Part shown: positions 54,273 to 61,976 of the stretch, piece by piece
How the letters are laid out: every line of letters starts with the position of its first letter
How positions within the stretch are numbered: the first letter of the stretch is position 1
NCBI GenBank assembly: GCA_965227265.1
Contig: OZ245738.1
Coordinates: forward strand, 2,728,001-2,792,000
Origin: UBA2336 sp965227265
GTDB lineage: Bacteria > Bacteroidota > Bacteroidia > Cytophagales > Cyclobacteriaceae
Direction of reading: 5' to 3'
Length of the DNA: 64,000 nt
Program-made: the position numbers and the translations under genes
The notes under the pieces: model-generated
The model's input: the letters and a program-made list of their open reading frames with translations, nothing else
Told to the model about the DNA's origin: nothing
The model's database searches: none

Positions 54273-56279
54273 CTGAAAACCGCGCTCTCCATATTATTAA
54301 CGCTGATTATTTCGCTATCGGCTACAGCGCAATCCAACGTAATTGACAGCTTGCAACAGATTGTTGCCTTGCAAAAACATGATACGATGGAGTTAAGAGC
54401 TCTTCTATCGCTTGCGAATGAATTCCTGCGAAAGGATTTGTCGATAGCAAAACGTTACAGTTTTCAGATAGTGAACCAGGCCAATGCACAAGCTGAAGCC
54501 AAATGGTTAGGTGGAGCGTATAATTATCTGGTGAGCATTTATCAACAAACCGGCAAACCCGACAGCGCCCGACATTTCCTAACCCTAACGCAGGAGGTTA
54601 CAAAACAAAATCCGGGTAATTTAAAATTGAAATATAATTACAATCAGGCTTCCGGATTATTCTATAAAACCCAGGGCGAGTATAAGCTAGCTTTGCCTTA
54701 CATGCTGGATAATCTTAAAATCTGGAAGATTGAAGATGAAAACAGAGGCGGCTTATTGCTTAATCTTGGAAACTTATATGCCAAAATGGGAGACTTTAAA
54801 ACCGCGGCAGACTATCATCTGCAAAGTCTCCAGTTGTTTGAAACGTTAAAGAATCTGCGCGGTCAGGCATTTTGCCTGCAAAGTCTGGGTAACGATTTCT
54901 TTTGTCTGGAAGAGCTGGCGGATGCAGAAACATATTTTAAGAAATCCCTTCGTTTAAAAGAGCAACTGGAGGATAGACGCGGAGTGTTAACAACCACCAG
55001 TAGTTTGGGTGATGTCTATAAAGATATGAGACAGTATAGTAAAGCTGAAGCGCATTATAAACTAGCACTTGCGGAAGCCCGTAAATTAAAATTAGTAGGA
55101 GAAGAAGCCAGGGCATTGCACCAGTCGGGGTTGCTCTACAGACGCATGGGAGAAAATCAAAAAGCTCGCGAGAATTTTAACAGAAGCATTGCACTATCCA
55201 AACAAATGGGCGACAGTGTAACAGTTTCAACAACGCGGTCGGAAATTCTTGCGCTTGACCTTCAAGAACAAAATAGAGCGAAAACAGAAACTCAAATGCT
55301 GAATGGATTGAACACCACACTCCGTACAGGCGATCGGCAACAGGAGGCTGTTGAGTACCATAGGCTCAGCGAATATTACGCATCAAACAAAGACTTTGAA
55401 CAAGCGCTTTACTATTTGAGGAAGTATGAAGCCGTAACCGATAGTGTTGCCGGCACAGAGGTGCTGCTTCAATTAAAAGAACTGGAAAACAGTTACGAAA
55501 GCGACAAGAAAGAAAAAGAGATTGAATTATTGAAGAAAGATCAGGAGCTTCATAAACTTGAGCTCAGCCGGGAACGCGCAAACACAAGTATCATTATTGT
55601 GGTGTTGATTTCGGTTGTCATTATCAGCTTTCTGTTAATTAACCGATACCGGGTTTTAAACCGGACGCGAAGATTAGTAGAGATGGAGCGTATGCGCAAT
55701 ACGATTGCACGAGATCTTCATGACGACATCGGCTCAACCTTATCGAGCATAAACATCATCAGTCAGATGGCATTAAAAGATGCGAACGGTAGCACGCCTC
55801 ATTTTCAGCGCATTGCCCAGCATTCATCCAGCATGATGGAAAGCATGAGTGATATTGTCTGGTCGATCAATCCAAATAATGATTCACTCGAACAAGTGAT
55901 TAGTAAAATGAAAGAGTTTGCTGCCGAGATTCTTGATCCGCTTGATATTAATTACACATTTTCGGGTGAAGAAAATCTTCAGGCAATTAAGCTGGATGTT
56001 TCCACGCGCAAAAATCTGTTTTTAATCTTTAAAGAAGCGATTAATAATGCAGCGAAATACAGCTCAGCACAGGCGATTAAAATTCAGTTCAAAAAACAGA
56101 ATGGCAACATTGAGCTGAGCATTCATGACAACGGAAAAGGATTTGATGTACAAAATGGTTCATCGGGCAATGGCTTACGGAACATGAAAGAACGGGCAAG
56201 CAACCTTCGTGGCAGGCTTGAGCTAAAATCTTCGACAACATCAGGTACAGAAATAAATCTCTTTCTCCCCCTCACATGA
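54273..56279 (+). CDS. TPR-containing sensor histidine kinase with apparent CTG start
   Basis: The first standard start (TTG, 54351) would remove the signal peptide. The frame stays open up to a TGA at 54255. A CTG at 54273 would begin L/M-K-T-A-L-S-I-L-L-T-L, a typical signal peptide ending S-A-T-A-Q, so a CTG start (668 residues) is proposed. Six or more TPR units (about 90-330) form the periplasmic sensor. One transmembrane helix near 415-432 precedes a HisKA_3 domain with His483 (A-R-D-L-H-D-D-I-G) and an HATPase with N-N-A-A-K-Y and D-N-G-K-G-F. It heads a tight operon with the regulator at 56335. Confidence 0.88.
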   Translation: MKTALSILLTLIISLSATAQSNVIDSLQQIVALQKHDTMELRALLSLANEFLRKDLSIAKRYSFQIVNQANAQAEAKWLGGAYNYLVSIYQQTGKPDSARHFLTLTQEVTKQNPGNLKLKYNYNQASGLFYKTQGEYKLALPYMLDNLKIWKIEDENRGGLLLNLGNLYAKMGDFKTAADYHLQSLQLFETLKNLRGQAFCLQSLGNDFFCLEELADAETYFKKSLRLKEQLEDRRGVLTTTSSLGDVYKDMRQYSKAEAHYKLALAEARKLKLVGEEARALHQSGLLYRRMGENQKARENFNRSIALSKQMGDSVTVSTTRSEILALDLQEQNRAKTETQMLNGLNTTLRTGDRQQEAVEYHRLSEYYASNKDFEQALYYLRKYEAVTDSVAGTEVLLQLKELENSYESDKKEKEIELLKKDQELHKLELSRERANTSIIIVVLISVVIISFLLINRYRVLNRTRRLVEMERMRNTIARDLHDDIGSTLSSINIISQMALKDANGSTPHFQRIAQHSSSMMESMSDIVWSINPNNDSLEQVISKMKEFAAEILDPLDINYTFSGEENLQAIKLDVSTRKNLFLIFKEAINNAAKYSSAQAIKIQFKKQNGNIELSIHDNGKGFDVQNGSSGNGLRNMKERASNLRGRLELKSSTTSGTEINLFLPLT

Positions 56280-56334
56280 TCGGGGTATTTTAAGGACTCA
56301 ATAAATCAGCAGCTTTACATCATCTATACTGGCC

Positions 56335-56967
56335 ATGAAGCTATCAGTACTTATTTACGAAGACAACCCCCTCCTCCGCGAAAGTGTGGGTACGATGATC
56401 CAAAGCAACCTTACATTTAAGCTACACGCAGCTTTTGAAAATGTGCTGAATGTTGAAGCTGAAGTAAAGTCTTACAAGCCCGATCTTATTCTCATGGATA
56501 TTGATATGCCAGGCATGAGTGGAATTGAAGCCGTACAGAAAATCCGTAAGTTCAATACTCAGGTTCCAATTATCATGCTTACCGTGTTTGATGACAACAG
56601 TCACGTTTTTGAAGCGTTGCAATCAGGCGCATCGGGTTACTTATTAAAGAAACACATTTCAACAAAGCTATTTGATTCAATACAGGATGTATTGGATGGC
56701 GGTGCTCCGATGTCGCCCAGCATTGCTCGAATGGTGTTAGCCTCGATGCAGCTAAAACCAACAGTGGAGAATCCGTATCAATTAACCGCGCGCGAAAAAG
56801 AAATTCTTACTTCCCTCAGCAAAGGCAATAGCTATAAATTAATTGCTTCTGAATTTGGAATTAGCATTGATACCGTTAGAACGCACATCAAAAAAATTTA
56901 CGAAAAGCTGCACGTTCATTCGCAGACTGAAGCGGTGAGCAAAGCCATTAATGAAAAGCTTGTGTAG
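56335..56967 (+). CDS. NarL/FixJ-family response regulator
   Basis: The 210-residue protein has a receiver domain with Glu9-Asp10 and phospho-acceptor Asp55 (L-I-L-M-D-I-D-M-P-G-M), then a LuxR helix-turn-helix (about 148-205, L-T-A-R-E-K-E-I-L-T-S-L). It follows the TPR kinase by 55 bases, and its stop codon abuts the next start (TAG-ATG), so it is probably the output of that kinase. Its G-G-A-P-M-S-P-S-I linker is shared with the regulators at 8400-9745. Confidence 0.93.
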   Translation: MKLSVLIYEDNPLLRESVGTMIQSNLTFKLHAAFENVLNVEAEVKSYKPDLILMDIDMPGMSGIEAVQKIRKFNTQVPIIMLTVFDDNSHVFEALQSGASGYLLKKHISTKLFDSIQDVLDGGAPMSPSIARMVLASMQLKPTVENPYQLTAREKEILTSLSKGNSYKLIASEFGISIDTVRTHIKKIYEKLHVHSQTEAVSKAINEKLV

Positions 56968-57609
56968 ATGAATGAACAGATCAAACAAAAAATCAGCAAG
57001 CCACTGCTTATAATTTTTTGGACTGTAATCATCTTACTATCCGCTTATTTCTACTACGATAATGCTATTGTATATTTTTTTGGATATCATAACCCGCGCT
57101 TTGATGCAAACCAGGTTTGGTTCGTGTTGCACATTGCAGGTGCAACGTGTTCCCTTTTTTTAGGGCCCATCCAATTCTGGAAATTTATTCGAACAAAATA
57201 CATTCGCTTTCATCGCATTGCGGGTAGAATTTATGTCATCGGTTCATTGATTGCAGCAGTGGGTGCTTTCAGGCTAGCGTTGGCTTTTAATTGTGTTGGG
57301 TGCAGGTATTCACTTATACCGTTATCGGTGCTCCTTTTCCTTACTACTTCTCTGGCCTGGTATGCGATACGGCAACGGAATATTACGGCACACAAACAGT
57401 TTATGGTGCGCAGCTATGTTTGTGCACTTGCTTTTGTATTTGTGCGGCTATATCAGGTGTTACCGCTGGATTTTATTTTTCAGCCTATTGTAGATGATAA
57501 TGTGTTTGCCGTGGTGGTTGAGTGGACTTTTTCAATTTTACCTTTGATCCTTGTAGAGATCATAATGATCTGGATCCCATCCATTCAATCAAAACGTAAA
57601 GCTGTATGA
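56968..57609 (+). CDS. DUF2306 membrane protein
   Basis: The 213-residue protein has five to six transmembrane helices. The DUF2306 features are visible: a His in V-L-H-I-A-G-A, the F-H-R-I-A-G-R-I-Y loop-helix junction, and a later H-K-Q-F-M-V-R-S-Y. These His residues could bind heme or metal. It starts directly after the regulator stop (TAG-ATG) and overlaps the dipeptidase start by 4 bases (ATGA), so it is translationally coupled on both sides. Confidence 0.88.
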   Translation: MNEQIKQKISKPLLIIFWTVIILLSAYFYYDNAIVYFFGYHNPRFDANQVWFVLHIAGATCSLFLGPIQFWKFIRTKYIRFHRIAGRIYVIGSLIAAVGAFRLALAFNCVGCRYSLIPLSVLLFLTTSLAWYAIRQRNITAHKQFMVRSYVCALAFVFVRLYQVLPLDFIFQPIVDDNVFAVVVEWTFSILPLILVEIIMIWIPSIQSKRKAV

Positions 57610-58841
57610 AGAAAATTTTTATTACTGGATTCCTCCTTTCCTTTATTCAATATTCACCTGCACAGACACCTGCACGAAAATATTCCGTTACTGAACCTCA
57701 GGCCTCTGCCTTGGTTCAAAAAGTATTAAAGTTATCTCCGGTGATTGACGGACATAACGATTTACTGGTTCGATACTTTGACTGCAAAACCTGTCCTAAA
57801 GATTTAAAAGATTATCGTATTGATACTGTGAATAACGGCCATACAGATATACCCCGCTTTCGAAAAGGTGGCGTGGGTGGTGTGTTACTGAACGTATTTG
57901 GAAAAGAAAAAACATTGGAGTCGTATCTGCAAGGATGGGATTTAGTGTATCGCATGGAAGAGCAACATCCTAACGACTTAAAAATCGTAAAGAGCGCAGC
58001 CGAAATGAAAACAGCTTTCAAGGCAGGTAAAATTGCGTTGTTACCTTCTTTAGAGGGTGCTACCCGATTGGGTGATAACCTGTATTTATTACGAACATAC
58101 TATGCATTGGGTTTACGAAGCGTAACCTTTGCTTACAAAACCAATCAGCTGGCTGACGGCAGTGATGATGCTCCAAAATACAATGGCATTTCACCTTTCG
58201 GAAAAGAAATGGTTAAAGAAATGAATCGATTAGGTGTGCTAATTGACATGTCTCATATTTCAGCAAAGGCAATGAACGATATCCTGGATGCGTCACAAGC
58301 ACCGGTAATTTTCAGTCATTCAAATGTAAGAGCTTTATGCGATGTAAACCGGAACGTTCCGGATGAAGTATTAAAACGATTAAAGGCAAATAAAGGAATT
58401 ATCATGTTAACACCGGTTCCTTATTTCATAAAGCCAAACTATGTTTCATGGCTAAATCGGCTTGATAGCGTTTATGCTCAATTGTACACGCGCTATCAAA
58501 AAAATCCTGCAGATAGTCTGGAGCTTGATAAAATTGGAATTAAGTGGGAAAAGGAAAACCCCAAGCCTGTTGTTAACATCAAAGACTTAGCCGATCATTT
58601 CGATTATGTTAAAAATCTGATCGGAGCGGATCACATTGGCATTGCGGGCGACTATGATGGTATGGATTACCTGGTTGAGGGAATGGAAGATATAAGTACT
58701 TATCCGAAATTATTAGTAGAGCTAGCCATGCGCGGGTGGACAGAGATTGAATTAAGAAAAATTTCAGGAGAAAATTTCTTACGCGTGTTCGAAGAGGTTG
58801 AGCGTAAGGCGACTGCTTTAAAACAAGTCAAAGCAAAATGA
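57606..58841 (+). CDS. Secreted membrane-dipeptidase family (M19) peptidase
   Basis: The 411-residue protein has a signal peptide (about 1-20, Y-S-P-A-Q) and the M19 zinc site. Visible ligands are His50 and Asp52 (I-D-G-H-N-D), Glu150 (S-L-E-G-A-T), the His of D-M-S-H-I-S and F-S-H-S-N, and the Asp of G-I-A-G-D-Y-D. It hydrolyses dipeptides, including those with D-residues and, in renal homologues, beta-lactams. It overlaps its neighbours by 4 bases on both sides, so it is part of a coupled operon. Confidence 0.93.
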   Translation: MKKIFITGFLLSFIQYSPAQTPARKYSVTEPQASALVQKVLKLSPVIDGHNDLLVRYFDCKTCPKDLKDYRIDTVNNGHTDIPRFRKGGVGGVLLNVFGKEKTLESYLQGWDLVYRMEEQHPNDLKIVKSAAEMKTAFKAGKIALLPSLEGATRLGDNLYLLRTYYALGLRSVTFAYKTNQLADGSDDAPKYNGISPFGKEMVKEMNRLGVLIDMSHISAKAMNDILDASQAPVIFSHSNVRALCDVNRNVPDEVLKRLKANKGIIMLTPVPYFIKPNYVSWLNRLDSVYAQLYTRYQKNPADSLELDKIGIKWEKENPKPVVNIKDLADHFDYVKNLIGADHIGIAGDYDGMDYLVEGMEDISTYPKLLVELAMRGWTEIELRKISGENFLRVFEEVERKATALKQVKAK

Positions 58842-59296
58842 TGAATAGAGGTCTCATTTTACTATTTGTCTTAACCAGTTTGACGATTAGTGTTCGTGCG
58901 CAAAATGATTCTCTTGCCGTAAAAGTATCGGTCGAAAAATTTCTAACCGCTTTTAATTCTCTTGAATGGGAGCCTTTCCGAAAATATTTTACTGATGATG
59001 CGACCATTTTTTTTCCTGACTGGGAGCAAGCAACCCGTGTAAGCGGAATAAATAATGTAGAAAAAACATGGCTGGAGCTTTTTCCTGAATTTAAAGATTC
59101 AACAAGCACATTAACATTAGGCATCGCTCCAAGAGACATTAAAATTCAGATGTACGGACCAACAGCGATCGTAACCTTTCATTTAGGCAAGGGGGAGAAA
59201 TATTTATCGCGCAGAACGTTGGTGATGGTAAAAGCAAAAGACGATTGGAAAATTGCACATTTACATGCCTCCACTTTATTACTCGAGGACAGATAG
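58838..59296 (+). CDS. Secreted NTF2-like (SnoaL/DUF4440-type) protein
   Basis: The 152-residue protein has a signal peptide (about 1-20, I-S-V-R-A-Q) and a cone-shaped NTF2-like domain (K-V-S-V-E-K-F-L-T-A-F-N, W-E-P-F-R-K-Y-F, D-D-W-K-I-A-H-L-H near the end). Members are often small-molecule binding or isomerase domains with no fixed function. It overlaps the dipeptidase stop by 4 bases (ATGA). Confidence 0.85.
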   Translation: MMNRGLILLFVLTSLTISVRAQNDSLAVKVSVEKFLTAFNSLEWEPFRKYFTDDATIFFPDWEQATRVSGINNVEKTWLELFPEFKDSTSTLTLGIAPRDIKIQMYGPTAIVTFHLGKGEKYLSRRTLVMVKAKDDWKIAHLHASTLLLEDR

Positions 59297-59298
59297 CG

Positions 59299-60045
59299 AT
59301 GAATAAATTTTTGTTTCCGAAAATTTCCTGGTTTCTCTTGTTGTTGATTCCGTTAATTTTTTTAGGATTCTACCCCAGCTATTTTTCGATACTGTTATCC
59401 CCTACCGATAACATCTATCACATCCATGCATTCTTTATGATTCTTTGGGTGGCGATGTCAATTGTTCAACCTTTTCTCATTCAACAGAAAAAACTTGTTG
59501 CGCATAAACTCATTGGTAAGATTAGTTACGGTATAATGCCCATTGTTTTTATTACGGGCTATTTGGTAATCAGCCATACCTACTATACCAATCTTGAACG
59601 TTACACTTCACGCGTTACTAACGGAACATCAACCCAAAATTCGCAAGAATTGCTGGTAAAGGCAGCTGCTTCAATTGATATTGGGCTAATCTACTTTATC
59701 TGGCTTTTTATATTTTATATTCTCGCGGTTATCAATCGAAAAAAAATACTTTTTCATGCAACCTATATGTTTGCGGCAACGCTTACCGTGCTTGGCCCAA
59801 GTGTTGATCGGTTGATTTATAATATTACCGACAGCTATAAGATGGAGTATAATTTTTTCGCACAGAATGCCGTATTGATTTTTATCGTGTTGGTGCTTTT
59901 AGCGTTAGCAATTTATCAGAAGAGAAATGGGTATTCAATAAAAGCAGTGAGTGTAGCATTGGGTATCTATGGTGCAGGAATAGCAGTGCTGTTGTTTCTA
60001 ACCCACACTCCTTTTTGGACATCATTTGTAGAACTAATCCTTTAA
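59299..60045 (+). CDS. Polytopic membrane protein, DUF2306-like
   Basis: The ATG at 59299 gives 248 residues; the in-frame extension to 59245 overlaps the previous gene and is unlikely. Seven hydrophobic helices are visible. The arrangement I-H-A-F-F-M-I-L, then A-H-K-L-I-G-K-I-S-Y and F-H-A-T-Y-M-F-A mirrors the His-containing DUF2306 protein at 56968, so the two look like distant paralogues in one operon. It starts 2 bases after the NTF2-like stop. A redox or heme-binding role is only a possibility. Confidence 0.75.
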   Translation: MNKFLFPKISWFLLLLIPLIFLGFYPSYFSILLSPTDNIYHIHAFFMILWVAMSIVQPFLIQQKKLVAHKLIGKISYGIMPIVFITGYLVISHTYYTNLERYTSRVTNGTSTQNSQELLVKAAASIDIGLIYFIWLFIFYILAVINRKKILFHATYMFAATLTVLGPSVDRLIYNITDSYKMEYNFFAQNAVLIFIVLVLLALAIYQKRNGYSIKAVSVALGIYGAGIAVLLFLTHTPFWTSFVELIL

Positions 60046-60047
60046 CC

Positions 60048-61803
60048 ATGAAAAAATTACGTGTGATTATCGTAGCAGTAATTTTGATGAGCACTTTTGG
60101 AATTTTGTCGCTTGCTGCCCAGCCAAAAACTGTTAACAAGTCTGAGCTTGATAAAAAGCTTGATTCTCTTTTCAAAGATTTTAACAACACATTCTCTCCC
60201 GGTTATGCGATTACCGTTATCCAAAACGGAAAAGTGATTACAATGAAATTACGGTCAGGCAAGTCTTGAATTTAAAGTACCCTTCACCCATAACACAGTT
60301 GTAACGATACCCTATTCAGAGGGGCGGGAGTTTATCTCCATCGCTGCCGCTTTGCTGGAGCAGGATGGTAAACTAACATTGGATGACAAGGTCCGAAAGT
60401 ATTTTCCAAGGCTGCCAGCATGGAGTGAATCCGTAACACTACAGGATCTACTCAATCACAGCAGCGGCTTTTGCGATGAATGGGCCACGCTGGTCCTTAC
60501 ACAAGCGAGCATGAACAACCGGCTGGATGTTTCGCAATTTTTAAATTTCTTATACAATCAACCCGATCCACAAGTCGAACCGGGTAAAGGCTACATGTAT
60601 AGCAATTCTGATTTTGGATTGCTGAGGTTAATTCTGGAAAAAGCATCCAGTGAAAAATTACCCGACTATATGGAGCGCAGAATTTTCAAGCCGTTACAGA
60701 TGTCGTCAACAACAATACGAAGGGATAAAGAAGCAGTGATTGAAAACCACGCTTTCTCTTATTTTGAAAATGGACAAAACACTTACAAAGTGTGGCTTCG
60801 CGATAAAACTTCACCCGGAGGCAATTATCATATTCTTACTTCAGCGAATGATCTGGAAAAATGGGCAACTGCTTTCGCAGATAAAAATTCGTTTATCACA
60901 AAAGCTTCAGAACGGCTGAAGAAAAATGCAAGACCCATACCCGTTCTGAAAGAAACAAACTATGTGCATGGTCATAAAATAAAAAAGCTGGGCGCGTATG
61001 ACATCATTTTTCACGAAGGTGTAACAGGCTACTCCTATCTTGCCCGCATACCCACTACTGAGCTCGCGATTATTTGTACTACCAATAATCAAACTGAGTA
61101 TGATGCTAAAGTTATTGCACTGGCAACTTGGCTTCTGAACCTCGATACCAAAACAAAACCAGTATTGAAAAAATTTTCCTCCAGCCCGGTGCCAATTAAA
61201 GAGAAAGAACTACAAAAATATGCAGGCCGTTATGTTTGGCTCACCGAGAGCTTTCAAAGTCACGTGAAAAGCAGAACCACTTATCCTATGAAAGTGCTGG
61301 GAGATACCTTGTATTGGCAATACTCCTCCACCGAAGCAGTTCCATTACAATACGTTGGCGATGGAGTTTTCAAAGATCCTGACTTTGCTGTCTGGCTTCG
61401 GTTCTTTCAGCCGCATCCTGATTCATTAATGTGCATAGAAGCTCATAAACAATTTGGAGAAGTTGAGACTAATGTTTGGAAAAAGGATACTGCCGTAGAG
61501 CCTGTTTACTCAAAAGAGTATCTTCAAAAGCTTACCGGAAAATACTACAGCAAACATCTTGACTTCTACCTCACGATTGTATTGAGTGATGAAGGCAAGC
61601 TGGTTGTGAAGCGGCCAACAATTGCAGATAAGGTTTTAGAACCCTATGCCACTGACGAGTTTAAGCTTCCTACCGATTTTCAGGAAACAAATTATGAAGT
61701 TAATTTTCGGGTACATTTTTATTTCAATGATTCCGGTAAGGGTACTCACTTTGTTGTGCGGCATGGCCGATTAATGCATCATCGTTTTGACAAAGTCGAC
61801 TAA
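60048..61803 (+). pseudogene. Frameshifted serine beta-lactamase-fold hydrolase (class C/PBP4*-like)
   Basis: The 5' part (from ATG 60048, signal peptide ending L-A-A-Q) reads to a stop near 60269. The family pattern instead continues in the other frame from about 60247 (N-Y-G-Q-A-S-L-E-F-K-V-P-F), which indicates a one-base insertion or two-base loss in the A-run near 60246. In the restored frame the nucleophile box is S-E-G-R (Ser at 60316), so the usual catalytic Lys of S-x-x-K is Arg. The Y-S-N (60598-60606) and H-E-G (61012-61020) boxes are kept. It may be a pseudogene, a sequencing error, or a non-enzymatic binding protein. It is the last gene of the operon. Confidence 0.8.
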
Positions 61804-61834
61804 TCCCAAGGCATCATAATTAGATTTAGGCGTT

Positions 61835-61861
61835 ATGCTTCATGTCTTTATGAGCATTTTT
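61835..61861 (+). terminator. Probable operon terminator
   Basis: ATGCTTCAT pairs with ATGAGCAT (one bulge) around a 6-base loop and is followed by TTTT. It lies 31 bases after the stop of the beta-lactamase-fold gene. Confidence 0.45.
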
Positions 61862-61948
61862 CAGGTAGTCCTGTATTATGCGCTTTTAAGGTCCCGACCA
61901 TTTACCAAACAGATCGCCAGATTGAAATCATAGCCTGTAGAAAGTCTC

Positions 61949-61972
61949 TAACTTTAGTGTTCTAGAAACACT
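61949..61972 (+). promoter_or_regulatory. Promoter box and inverted repeat of the surface-protein gene
   Basis: TAACTTTA (61949-61956) fits the TAnnTTTG -7 element with one mismatch. It is followed by a 6-bp inverted repeat AGTGTT-CTAGA-AACACT (61956-61972) covering the expected transcription start. No good -33 box was seen. Confidence 0.45.
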
Positions 61973-61976
61973 CTAT

